Shown: positions 25,244-32,876, numbered from the stretch's first letter. The stretch: 38,093 nt of DNA from an uncultured Granulosicoccaceae bacterium (GCA_937957915.1 CALGNZ010000196.1:1-38093), one strand, 5' to 3'. Translations and numbers: made by a program. Notes: generated by a model from the sequence alone, not told the origin.

Positions 25244-27160
25244 TCACCATCCCCGAGCCCAAAGCCACAATCTGATTCTGTCTGCAACTTTATGGGTCCA
25301 GATCCAGAGCAGCTTACGTTCACCAACGTTAATGCGTGCGATGCCTTCCATTCCAGGTCTTAGATCGCTGGCAGTTTTATCAAACACCCCTTCCACCCGA
25401 AAGTAGGTATTGCCATCTCCGGAAATCGCCATTGGTACGATCTGATCAACCGTTATGTCAACTGGTTTTCCGGGCATTGCCTTTATCACCACCTGACCAG
25501 TGTTGTGCTTTTGCACGCCGGCCATACTGCGTTCATCAACCTCTATGATGACCCGATAATCCTGCAGTGGTGCAACTTCAAACAGTACATCGCCGACCTC
25601 TACCGGTGCTCCCATAGACTGACTCAGGTCACCGCTGGTGACATAGCCGGCGCGGGGAGCGCGTAGTTCGGTGCGCGAAATTCTCTGTTCAACAAGCGCC
25701 AGCTCAGCGTCTATCTGATCGGAGCGTGCGCGCAGGATACTCAATTCCGTACGCGCCTTTTTGGCCAGCGCTTCCTGGTACGCTTTCTTGACCTTGTTTG
25801 CTTCACCCTGCCATTTGTTTAACTCGAGTTGTAGTGATCTGTCATCCAGTGTGGCCATGAGCTGGCCCTTACTAACGCGATCACCTGCACGAATTTGAGC
25901 GGTTTTGATAAATCCTGCCACCGGTGCTGCAATGACCTGAGACACCGATCCTTCAATACTTGCTGGAGCTGAAACTCTGTAGTTGCCATTAAAGACCGAG
26001 CCAATTGCGATAAGCATTGCGAAGGCCAGCCCTGCCATTTTTAACTTAAGCTGCTCGGGTCCAAAAGTCTTTTGCAATGTATCTTTACACGCTTCGACTG
26101 CTTTGGAACGTAACGGTCTTTCATCAATCAGTTTTAGCTCGACTACGGGTGCGATAGCTGACAGTACAGATTCACACCATCTGGCGGTGTCCGAGTCGAA
26201 AGGCCTGCGAGCGTCTCGTTCAAATACAATGGCGCCAAAATTTGAGCTTTGACCGGTCAGTGGAAAGGTGGCTACCGCAATGTTGGCATCCTGACTGGTA
26301 AGCTCGCGATTGGCTTGATCGATAGTGCCGGGATCGCCGTATAAAGCAGGCAAAACTACGCGTCGATTCTGATCCAATGACTCCTCCATGGCAGCTTCGA
26401 GTTTTCTTACCAGCTGTGTACGAGGATCAAAAGTTGCCAAATAGGAGATGCATTCAGTTCTAACAACCAGGCCTTTGCGAATACCAATGGTCACTCGCTC
26501 ACAGTCGAGTCGCTCGGCCATTCTATTGACAATCTCCAGGCAAGACTTACTGGAGTGACTATGTTGAAGCACAGCGGCGAACAAGTCCTGGGTAAACGAA
26601 CCAGCTTCGATCTGAACACCGTCGGAAAGATGACTGAGTGATTCAAGCCAAAAGCCCCCCCACTGCAGCAGTTGCAGCACAACGTTTTGCCGTGATTGAG
26701 GGCGTGCCGTCATTAGTAGTGCCACATAGGCGATAGTCTTGCCGCCACTCTTTACGGGGGTGACAACAATGTCGGCAAGCTGCCCGTTTGAGTCTCCGAA
26801 AGATATCTCTGTAGCAACAATTTCTCTGGACTCACTAATCGCAGTGCTTACAGCGTTTTCAAGTGCCTGCAAGCCTTCGCTTTGTTCGGGTACGACGGAC
26901 AAAAATTTTCCATTGGGGTCGCAGACGCATCCGGTAATAACGTCTGCAATCATCTTGCACTGCCAGGTAAGCCAACGGCCGGCAAGTTCCGGGTTCAGGC
27001 CGGCAGCGCGCACTGCCGAACCTGCACCGGGTATGTGCTGCTCATCGTTGCTTGACGCCCGATCATGTTGTGCAACGTTGCCGATGTCGGCAAACTGATC
27101 GTTACGTCGCAACCGTTCGGTTGCCCTGCTGGCGGCGGTTTTACTGGCGAGCGCACTCAT
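25244..27160 (-). CDS. GAF-domain protein fused to a membrane-anchored HlyD-type adaptor
   Basis: 638 residues. Residues 1-60 are low complexity. A GAF-like sensory region lies around 190-350 (CLEIVNRMAERLDCERVTIG; NIAVATFPLTGQSSNFGAIV then FERD). One membrane span lies around 378-396 (MAGLAFAMLIAIGSVF). A HlyD adaptor occupies about 398-615: VIAAPVAGFIKTAQIRAGDR, VSKGQLMATLDD, a coiled coil with KKARTELSILRARSDQ, TELRAPRAGYVTSGDL and a barrel ending in DLRPGMEGIARINVGE. It should thus have a cytosolic sensor and a periplasmic adaptor. The start ATG follows GAAGGTGAG and overlaps the stop of a possible short frame. It is the first large gene of the minus-strand group. Confidence 0.88.
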   Translation of the reverse strand: MSALASKTAASRATERLRRNDQFADIGNVAQHDRASSNDEQHIPGAGSAVRAAGLNPELAGRWLTWQCKMIADVITGCVCDPNGKFLSVVPEQSEGLQALENAVSTAISESREIVATEISFGDSNGQLADIVVTPVKSGGKTIAYVALLMTARPQSRQNVVLQLLQWGGFWLESLSHLSDGVQIEAGSFTQDLFAAVLQHSHSSKSCLEIVNRMAERLDCERVTIGIRKGLVVRTECISYLATFDPRTQLVRKLEAAMEESLDQNRRVVLPALYGDPGTIDQANRELTSQDANIAVATFPLTGQSSNFGAIVFERDARRPFDSDTARWCESVLSAIAPVVELKLIDERPLRSKAVEACKDTLQKTFGPEQLKLKMAGLAFAMLIAIGSVFNGNYRVSAPASIEGSVSQVIAAPVAGFIKTAQIRAGDRVSKGQLMATLDDRSLQLELNKWQGEANKVKKAYQEALAKKARTELSILRARSDQIDAELALVEQRISRTELRAPRAGYVTSGDLSQSMGAPVEVGDVLFEVAPLQDYRVIIEVDERSMAGVQKHNTGQVVIKAMPGKPVDITVDQIVPMAISGDGNTYFRVEGVFDKTASDLRPGMEGIARINVGERKLLWIWTHKVADRIRLWLWARGW

Positions 27161-27231
27161 GCAGACTCACCTTCAGCCACAGCAACGTTCTCTTTGAAAT
27201 TTGGCAATATACCGAAGACCTCAGTGCTCAT
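27157..27231 (-). CDS. Possible 24-residue leader frame overlapping the GAF-HlyD start
   Basis: The frame starts at ATG 27231 and encodes MSTEVFGILPNFKENVAVAE plus GESA. It ends in a TGA that overlaps the next gene's ATG (ATGA). The same frame is open about 35 codons further upstream (to near 27330) with protein-like composition (LPAYGALVAAFQHILSTPSD), but I see no ATG there and no clear ribosome site. It could be a small coupled gene with a TTG or CTG start, or chance. Function unknown. Confidence 0.35.
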   Translation of the reverse strand: MSTEVFGILPNFKENVAVAEGESA

Positions 27232-27471
27232 TTGGTCGGAGGGTGTAGACAAAATGTGCTGAAAGGCAGCAACAAGCGCTCCATAGGCTGGCAGACGAGA
27301 GGTTGCTTGGTCAGAACTGAGAGGCTCGTCTCATGAATTGAAATGACCCAGGGTTCTGTTGTTAAGTAGTGCAGGTTCTGCCGCGCAGCCTCTCTACAGG
27401 CCTGATGCCAGCGGGAGGTACCTTTCTGGCTGTAGTGACGGGTGTACGCAGGTGAAGAGTTATTGTTGCAG

Positions 27472-27693
27472 TCAGTCTGAGTGCTGGTCAGGTGAGGCGC
27501 CGGGATTGACATTAAAGCTGTGGGCGGTACCTTGCAATGCAGTCATCAGTGTTGCCAGCTGCAACATGGCCTGTTGATCGCCGTGTTGCGCGTGATGAAC
27601 CAGATTATTTAAATTGGCTCGAGTTGCGAGTGCAGGATTGTTTGCGTTGTTAATCAACGCATAATCACCAATGATGCTGGCGATATCAGTCAT
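27472..27693 (-). CDS. Small 73-residue protein of unknown function, first in the adaptor/protease group
   Basis: It starts MTDIASIIGDYALINNANNP, continues with a helical Ala/Gln/Leu/His-rich middle (LNNLVHHAQHGDQQAMLQLA and TLMTALQG) and ends in a polar tail FNVNPGASPDQHSD. There is no signal peptide, membrane span or Cys. The start has a good ribosome site, CGAGGAAA, about ten bases before the ATG at 27693. A possible -10 box (CATAAT, minus strand 27757-27752) lies upstream. I do not recognise the family. Its place in front of a PqqD-like/M50/adaptor gene set makes it a candidate substrate, secreted peptide or regulator, but this is inference. The 310 bp after it hold only the possible short frame at 27157. 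Confidence 0.7.
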   Translation of the reverse strand: MTDIASIIGDYALINNANNPALATRANLNNLVHHAQHGDQQAMLQLATLMTALQGTAHSFNVNPGASPDQHSD

Positions 27694-27790
27694 TTTGTGT
27701 ATTTCCTCGCCTTGCCAGTTGTCAACAGCTACTCTCTGGCTTGCTTTTTTTATTATGTTTTGAGCGGGCAGTTAAACTTTTGTAAATTAC

Positions 27791-27808
27791 CACCAGTTAG
27801 CACTGGTG
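27791..27808. promoter_or_regulatory. Palindrome in the divergent promoter region
   Basis: CACCAGT (27791-27797) and ACTGGTG (27802-27808) are a perfect 7-bp inverted repeat with a 4-base centre TAGC. It lies roughly midway in the 315-bp gap between the divergent 73-residue protein gene and the DUF4197 lipoprotein gene, near the candidate -10 of the former. An operator is plausible. Nothing else coding was seen in the gap. Confidence 0.45.
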
Positions 27809-28008
27809 CTGTCAACGTATCGGCGCAAACTGTTGCAGCTGAAACGCAGTTGACGGCGTCGGCTGTGAAAACCGGGCAATAACTCGTGATCTAACGGTAA
27901 CTGCAAAGGACAGCAAACGCGTGTAGAACGCTCCGTAAAGCCACTTTTTTGCCAGCGTGTAGCGCTGTCCGGAAAGCTGGTTCGTCCACTTCTATTCGAG
28001 ATGTCATC

Positions 28009-28746
28009 ATGTACCGATTAACACTATTACTAGCTTTCACGATTGGACTAACTGGCTGTAGCAACAGCAGTTCTGTACTCAAGGGGATCGAGCAGGTTGC
28101 CGGGCAAGTGCTGGCTGATTCGGACGGTGGCCTGTCTACCGGTGATATTGCCAGTGGTCTGCGTCAGGCGTTATCGGTCGGATCGCAAAATGTGGTTGGC
28201 CAGTTGGGGCGCGTTGACGGATTCAACAGTGATCCGGTTGCCCACATTCCGTTGCCTCGCGGTCTTGAGAAAGTGCGCAATGTCATGCGAAAAGTGGGTC
28301 TGTCTGACGATCTTGATAACCTGGAAACCCGGATAAACCGGGCGGCGGAGCTTGCAACCCCCAAAGCGAAGGCGCTGTTCCTGTCTGCGATTAACCAAAT
28401 GAGTATTGACGATGCTGTTGGCATATTGCGCGGCCCCAACGACGCAGCGACGCAATATTTCCGCGGCACTATGGGCGGAGAACTGGCCAGTGCCATGCGC
28501 CCGATCATCGACGATAGCCTGTCCCAGGTCGGAGCGGTACGATCCTTTAACAGTTTGCTTGCCAGCTATCGAAAAATTCCTCTTGCGCCGCCCATCGAGG
28601 CAGATCTCACAGATCATGTCCTGGAAAAGGGTGTCGATGGAATTTTTCACTATATTGCCGTGGAAGAAAAAGCGATTCGGGAAGATCCGCTGAAGCGTAC
28701 AACGCAACTACTGCAACGCGTTTTCGGTGCATCACAAGGCTCGTAA
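28009..28746 (+). CDS. DUF4197 lipoprotein
   Basis: 245 residues. The N-terminus is a lipoprotein signal, MYRLTLLLAFTIGLTGCSNS, with lipobox LTGC and Cys17 as the lipidation site. Because the next residues are Ser-Asn rather than Asp, sorting to the outer membrane is likely. The mature part matches DUF4197: GLSTGDIASGLRQALSVGSQ, LPRGLEKVRNVMRKVGLSDD, AINQMSIDDAVGILRGPNDA and then ATQYFRG, and at the end HVLEKGVDGIFHYIAVEEKA. The family is all-helical and of unknown function. ATG 28009 is preferred over an in-frame ATG at 27949, since it puts the signal peptide at the start. A hairpin follows the gene. Confidence 0.9.
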   Translation: MYRLTLLLAFTIGLTGCSNSSSVLKGIEQVAGQVLADSDGGLSTGDIASGLRQALSVGSQNVVGQLGRVDGFNSDPVAHIPLPRGLEKVRNVMRKVGLSDDLDNLETRINRAAELATPKAKALFLSAINQMSIDDAVGILRGPNDAATQYFRGTMGGELASAMRPIIDDSLSQVGAVRSFNSLLASYRKIPLAPPIEADLTDHVLEKGVDGIFHYIAVEEKAIREDPLKRTTQLLQRVFGASQGS

Positions 28747-28786
28747 TTTGATACGGGGTGTGGTGGTCCTTCGGCTGTGTTGGTAA

Positions 28787-28820
28787 ACTGCCCGGCTGCC
28801 AGATCACCTGGTCCGGCAGT
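28787..28820 (+). terminator. Hairpin after the DUF4197 gene
   Basis: ACTGCCCGG (28787-28795) can pair with CCGGCAGT (28813-28820), eight pairs with one bulged C, across a 17-base loop. It begins 40 bp after the stop. There is no T tract (CTGTGTGT follows), so termination is only a possibility. Confidence 0.35.
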
Positions 28821-28912
28821 CTGTGTGTCAGCCACTACGAGGCGCGCAGACGCCAAGCCACTGTTAAATTTCAATTGAATAAATTTTTGGCCAAGTAGCC
28901 AGGAGAGTAATT

Positions 28913-29107
28913 ATGAGTGCTGATCACGATACCGGGTATTTGAAAGTATTTGGCTGGGTGCTGGGATCTTTGGTTGCTTTTACATTTTTTATTGCAGCAA
29001 TAGCAAATGCATTTTCACCAAATTCATCGCCTGAGAACGACCCACTCGTTATTGAGCAGACAAAGGGCCGAATAATGCCGGTCGGTGCGTCTCGAGTCGC
29101 TCAGTAG
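28913..29107 (+). CDS. 64-residue single-span membrane protein, paralogue of the cytochrome anchor next door
   Basis: It starts MSADHDTGYLKVFGWVLGSL, has one membrane span (about 12-33) and ends with DPLVIEQTKGRIMPVGASRV. The start is supported by AGGAGAG upstream. It aligns from end to end with the first 64 or so residues of the following cytochrome: DTG-Y-K-F, the span, AN-FSP, a DPL and an I-PVG-S-V. It stops where the cytochrome's linker begins, so it is a stand-alone copy of the anchor without haem domains. The gene lies 37 bp before the cytochrome gene and is probably cotranscribed. A role in the same electron-transfer complex is inference. Confidence 0.85.
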   Translation: MSADHDTGYLKVFGWVLGSLVAFTFFIAAIANAFSPNSSPENDPLVIEQTKGRIMPVGASRVAQ

Positions 29108-29144
29108 CCGAACTCGTCAATTTCATAACACAAAAGGCAAAGTC

Positions 29145-30206
29145 ATGACCCAGCAAGATACGGGGCTGTATAAACCCTTCGCTATCGTTCTCGGCGCTCT
29201 GGTGGTTTTCACCCTGTTTATAATTGTCATGGCGAATATTTTTTCGCCATCGACTGATTATTCAAAAGATCCGCTAATTGCCAATAGCATCAAGAACCAA
29301 ATTGAACCGGTTGGCCGTTCCAACGTTCGGGCAGTGGCCGAGACTGCACCGGTGGAAGCTGAAAAACAAACAGCGTCGACTGACGCTGCGCCGGCTTCGA
29401 CAGAGCAGCAGGCGGTGACAGAAGAGGCCGAGACTGAGGAGTCGGCAACGGCTGCAACAGCGACCGACGCTGACACCAAAGCTGCAACTGACGCTTCTGT
29501 GGTTGCGGAGACGTCAACGTCTCAGGAATCTGACGCCGAACCTGCCACTGCCGATTCGAGTGTTGAGATTCCGGTGAAAGTTCGTGCAGTGGTTGCAACC
29601 AACTGCGCCGGGTGTCATGCAAATGGCGTAAAGGGTGCGCAGCGCAACGACGATACAGCCGCATGGCAGAGTCTGGCAGGCAAGGGGCTTGAAGCGCTGA
29701 CCGCGAGTGTGATTAGTGGCGTCGGACAAATGCCGGCACGCGCTGAATCTCGTCTAGACGATGCAGAATTGAAGTTGGCAGTGCAACACATGATCAACCA
29801 AAACCTGGGTGAGCAGCCGGCCACCACCGCTACCGAATCAGATTCTGATGCTGCGGCGTCTGCCACGACTGAGGCAGCAGTTGCCACTGAGTCGGCAGTA
29901 ACAGCAGAATCGGACGCGCAGGCGGAAGAGCCTGCGGCAACCGAGGAAGCTGTTGCCGAGGCAGTTGTGATTCCCGATAACGTAAAAGCCGCAGTGGATG
30001 GCCTGTGCGCTGCTTGTCATGTGTCTGGTGTTGGCAATGCGCCAAAGTATGGCGACAAGGCAGACTGGGATGCAAGAATGGCCAATGGCATCGATGCGAT
30101 TACAGCCAGTGCGATCGCCGGCAAGGGTGCCATGCCTCCTCGAGGCGGCAGTCAATTAACAGATGAAGAGATCAAGCTTGCCATCCAGTACATGATAACC
30201 AAGTAA
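29145..30206 (+). CDS. Membrane-anchored dihaem c-type cytochrome (c5-like)
   Basis: 353 residues. An N-terminal anchor (MTQQDTGLYKPFAIVLGALV, span to about 31) is followed by an Ala/Thr/Glu-rich linker (about 60-140). A haem domain with CAGCH (154-158) and axial Met in GQMPAR (about 196) comes next, then a second acidic linker (about 220-275) and a second haem domain with CAACH (288-292) and GAMPPRG (Met about 330). Both domains have the short CxxCH...W...G-AMP-RGG...AI-YM pattern of cytochrome c5/class I, facing the periplasm. It likely shuttles electrons between respiratory complexes. The long Ala/Glu linkers should let the two haems reach partners. ATG 29145 is preferred over an upstream in-frame start. 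Confidence 0.92.
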   Translation: MTQQDTGLYKPFAIVLGALVVFTLFIIVMANIFSPSTDYSKDPLIANSIKNQIEPVGRSNVRAVAETAPVEAEKQTASTDAAPASTEQQAVTEEAETEESATAATATDADTKAATDASVVAETSTSQESDAEPATADSSVEIPVKVRAVVATNCAGCHANGVKGAQRNDDTAAWQSLAGKGLEALTASVISGVGQMPARAESRLDDAELKLAVQHMINQNLGEQPATTATESDSDAAASATTEAAVATESAVTAESDAQAEEPAATEEAVAEAVVIPDNVKAAVDGLCAACHVSGVGNAPKYGDKADWDARMANGIDAITASAIAGKGAMPPRGGSQLTDEEIKLAIQYMITK

Positions 30207-30214
30207 GTACCGCA

Positions 30215-30275
30215 CCGACTCCGGTTGCAATGATTAGTCACGGCGAAGCTTGTCGTCGACAGCAATCGGAGTCGG
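30215..30275. terminator. Long inverted repeat at a convergent gene junction
   Basis: CCGACTCCGGTTGC (30215-30228) pairs with GCAATCGGAGTCGG (30262-30275): 14 positions, of which one is a G-T wobble, across a 33-base loop. It starts just after the cytochrome stop. The right arm lies inside the last codons of the convergent antiporter gene, whose stop is at 30234. No T tracts flank it. A two-way terminator is likely but not certain. Confidence 0.55.
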
Positions 30276-31403
30276 ATACCGTTGTACGATCCAGTAGGAC
30301 GACATTACAAAAGTTAGAATGGTAGCTGTTTGAACCACCATTGAGGCGCGTTCGGTAATGACACCCGAGGCAGTGGCAACTACCGCCACCAGCAGCGCAA
30401 ATTCACTGATTTGGCCTAATCGCACGCCGATTTCTCCGGCAAGCCGTCGCTTCTCTTTTTCGCGGCGCAGAAGCAGTTTAAAAATGACAGGTTTGCCAAT
30501 TACCGCTGCCAGTGCCAGCGTCAGCGATAAGGCAAACACCTCTGGCACCCGACTGATGTCGAAACCCGCGCCCAGGCCGAAAAAAAACATGATTAAAAAG
30601 AAGTCTCGCAGGGGCTTAAGGCTCTCAGCGATATAGCGGGCAATCGGGTTGGCCGCCAGTGACACACCGGCGATAAACGCACCGATTTCGTGCGACAGGC
30701 CAACCGCGTGTGCCAGCTCCGCCAGCCCCATGCACCAGCCAACCGTCAGCAGAAAAATGTACTCGCTGATCTGATCAAATTTGCTGAACAGCCGCGACAA
30801 CACATGAGTTGACACATAGTAGGCACTGACGCTGATCAGAGGCAGCAGTACCAGCATTCCGGCAAAATCAATTAATGCCGAACTCTCGCTGCCGAGTTGC
30901 TCGAGAAACAACAGGGCGGTGACGGCGATGATGTCCTGAAGCAGAAGAATACTGACGATTATCTCGCCCATGCGCTGATGGTGCAGGGCGCTGGTGGGCA
31001 GTAGTTTCAGACCAATAATGGTCGATGAGAACATCATGGTGCATCCAATCACCAGGCTGTCGGTCGGAGACAGGCCAAAACTCATTGAGATTACAAACCC
31101 GGCCAGTGCAAACACCAGGCAACTCAACAGCGTAACCACAGTCGCCTCTCGCATTAATTTCTTAAGATCGGCTGGCTCCAGGTTCAGGCCCAGCAAAAAC
31201 AGCAGGAAAATGATACCGACATTGGCGATGTCAGCGATCAGTGCCGGATCGGAGATTAAGCCCGAGACATGCGGTCCGGCCAGAAGCCCTACGGCAATGT
31301 AGGCAACCAGTAGCGACTGTCGTGCAAACAGGGTTGCCGTGGCGAGTATCGACGCGCCGGTGAAGATCAGGAAAATCGTGTAGAGAATCGACTCACCGGC
31401 CAT
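30234..31403 (-). CDS. CPA2-family monovalent cation:proton antiporter, transport domain only
   Basis: 389 residues, nearly all hydrophobic with about eleven to twelve spans. Motifs of the KefB/CPA2 Na+/H+ exchanger domain are present: LLVAYIAVGLLAGPHVSGLI early on, NVGIIFLLFLLGLNLEPADL near 62-81, TMMFSSTIIGLKLLP near 121-135, ILLLQDIIAVTALLFLEQ near 152-169 and GLSHEIGAFIAGVSLA near 233-248. KefB and KefC carry a cytoplasmic RCK/TrkA-N domain after the membrane part. It is missing here and the protein ends soon after the last span, so it is the short form. The ion (K+ or Na+) cannot be told. It is convergent with the cytochrome gene. Confidence 0.9.
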   Translation of the reverse strand: MAGESILYTIFLIFTGASILATATLFARQSLLVAYIAVGLLAGPHVSGLISDPALIADIANVGIIFLLFLLGLNLEPADLKKLMREATVVTLLSCLVFALAGFVISMSFGLSPTDSLVIGCTMMFSSTIIGLKLLPTSALHHQRMGEIIVSILLLQDIIAVTALLFLEQLGSESSALIDFAGMLVLLPLISVSAYYVSTHVLSRLFSKFDQISEYIFLLTVGWCMGLAELAHAVGLSHEIGAFIAGVSLAANPIARYIAESLKPLRDFFLIMFFFGLGAGFDISRVPEVFALSLTLALAAVIGKPVIFKLLLRREKEKRRLAGEIGVRLGQISEFALLVAVVATASGVITERASMVVQTATILTFVMSSYWIVQRYPTPIAVDDKLRRD

Positions 31404-31616
31404 TGGGCGATTTCCGCATTAAGTGGAGAAATTGAGATGATAGGAGTGTGGCCGGGTGATCTGGTGTCGATGTTGGTTGCACAGCTATCCGTTGCCAGCC
31501 GAAGGCCCTGCCGATTTAGACGGGCACAAAATGTTGAGGGCGTGTATTATCGCGACCTGCAATTGATCTTCCAAAAAACGCCTACACTCTAATTTAAAAT
31601 AGCCTTGAACACAGTT

Positions 31617-32045
31617 ATGGAACGTCTACCGGAATTTGTCGGCAACCACCCGATACTCTTTGCGGCACTGGGTGCTGTAATTGGCATGATCGCCTTTTTT
31701 GAATACCAGCGGCTATTCTCGGGCATCAAGCAGCTTAGCGCAATTGAAGCTACACGGCTGCAAAATGACGAGGATGCAGTTTTCGTCGATGTGCGCGAGG
31801 ACTCTGAATACAAAGCCGGACACATTCTCAGCGCGAAACACATGCCGATGAGCACTTTTGATAAACGATACACCGAGCTCGAAAAGTCGAAAGACAAACC
31901 GGTGATTCTCTATTGCGCCAGTGGCAGTCGAGCCAGTAAAGCGGGTGGAAAGTTACGTAAGAATGGCTTTGAATCTGTTTACACGCTAGCCGGTGGTATG
32001 GGCGGCTGGGAAAAAGCCAGCATGCCTGTATCGACAAAAGGGTGA
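31617..32045 (+). CDS. yibN: Membrane-anchored rhodanese-like protein (YibN type)
   Basis: 142 residues. One N-terminal span (about 12-29, HPILFAALGAVIGMIAFFEY) precedes a single rhodanese domain: DAVFVDVREDSEYKAGHILS, with AKHMP after it, and the active-site loop ILYCASGSRASKAG with Cys100. Proteins of this type transfer sulphane sulphur or act in protein-targeting regions. YibN itself has a poorly defined role. It is the first gene of the conserved yibN-grxC-secB-gpsA block. ATG 31617 is preferred to an in-frame TTG at 31605, because homologues start at MERLPEFVGNHP. The gap before it (31404-31616) holds no gene, and a possible TACACT box lies at 31583. Confidence 0.9.
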   Translation: MERLPEFVGNHPILFAALGAVIGMIAFFEYQRLFSGIKQLSAIEATRLQNDEDAVFVDVREDSEYKAGHILSAKHMPMSTFDKRYTELEKSKDKPVILYCASGSRASKAGGKLRKNGFESVYTLAGGMGGWEKASMPVSTKG

Positions 32046-32050
32046 CTGAA

Positions 32051-32314
32051 ATGGCCGAGAATACGAAAGACATTGTTATCTATGAGACAGCACTGTGTGG
32101 TTTCTGTAGCGCTGCGAAAAGACTGCTGGATCGCAAGGAGGTTGAGTATCGAACCATTCGTGTTGATCTCGATACTGACCAGAGGCAAAAAATGATGGAG
32201 TTGAGTGGCCGCCGCACGGTGCCTCAAATCTTCATTGAAGAACATCATGTCGGCGGATTTGACGATTTAGCAGAACTCGATTCGACGGGTGAGCTGGATA
32301 AACTATTATCTTAA
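32051..32314 (+). CDS. grxC: Glutaredoxin 3-type protein
   Basis: 87 residues of the GrxC family, a glutathione-dependent dithiol oxidoreductase in the cytoplasm. The active site reads CGFC (C16 and C19, in YETALCGFCSAAKRLL) where most homologues have CPYC. The cis-proline segment is RRTVPQIFIEEHHVGGFDDL, matching GrxC closely. ATG 32051 is chosen over an in-frame GTG at 32042, which would overlap the yibN stop by four bases and cannot be fully excluded. It lies between yibN and secB, as in many Gammaproteobacteria. Confidence 0.93.
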   Translation: MAENTKDIVIYETALCGFCSAAKRLLDRKEVEYRTIRVDLDTDQRQKMMELSGRRTVPQIFIEEHHVGGFDDLAELDSTGELDKLLS

Positions 32315-32368
32315 GCAGCGTCGACAAATTCGTCGGAACAAAAACAGTTTTTAGCAGGATCCAGATTA

Positions 32369-32863
32369 ATGGCCGAAGAAACCACCGCGGCGACTACCGA
32401 AGCGGGTAAGCAGCAGTTTCGTATTCAGAAAGTATTCGTCAAAGACGTCTCTTTTGAAACCCTTCGTTCCACCGAAATTTTTACCGAGCAAGGGCAGTGG
32501 AACCCCGATGTGAAGGTGCAGTTGAACACCGAAGGTAAAAACATCAAGGACAATTTGTATGAATGTACCCTGATGATTACCGTCACTGTTGAACTCGACA
32601 AGAAACTGGCCTACCTGGTCGAGGTACATCAATCAGGCTTGTTTTCAATATCGGGCTTTGGCGAGGGCGAGATGGGCCATCTGCTTGGCAGCTACACGCC
32701 CAGCGTGCTATTTCCTTTCGCGCGTGAAGCGGTCTGTGATCTGGCTGTCCGAGCGGGTTTTCCGCAGCTGTTGCTCGATCCGATTAACTTCGATGCATTG
32801 TACGCACAGCATCTGGCGTCAAACAAAGAGCCTAACGCGCCAGCCCCTGAAACTCCTCAGTAA
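32369..32863 (+). CDS. secB: Protein-export chaperone SecB
   Basis: 164 residues, the usual size. SecB is a tetrameric cytosolic chaperone that keeps precursor proteins unfolded and hands them to SecA. Family blocks are visible: FRIQKVFVKDVSFET near 20-34, KDNLYECTLMITVTVE near 69-84, and in the C-terminal half LGSYTPSVLFPFAREAVCDL followed by AVRAGFPQLLLDPINFDALY, which is nearly invariant in the family. It sits 54 bp after grxC and 13 bp before gpsA on the same strand. Confidence 0.97.
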   Translation: MAEETTAATTEAGKQQFRIQKVFVKDVSFETLRSTEIFTEQGQWNPDVKVQLNTEGKNIKDNLYECTLMITVTVELDKKLAYLVEVHQSGLFSISGFGEGEMGHLLGSYTPSVLFPFAREAVCDLAVRAGFPQLLLDPINFDALYAQHLASNKEPNAPAPETPQ

Positions 32864-32876
32864 CGTCACCTGACCC

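Noticed and set aside
27228..27512. Minus-strand open frame of 94 codons between the 73-residue gene and the GAF-HlyD gene
   Set aside because: It overlaps the end of the better supported 73-residue gene, has no ribosome site and reads as non-protein. The neighbouring frame ending at 27157 is more protein-like.
27472..27693. Idea that the 73-residue protein is an R-body (RebB-like) protein
   Set aside because: Small size and Ala/Asn content are similar, but the typical RebB N-terminal motif and tandem paralogues are absent.
29258..29887. Antisense open frames within the cytochrome gene
   Set aside because: They arise from the Ala/Thr/Glu-rich linkers. The sense frame has two CxxCH sites and is plainly the gene.
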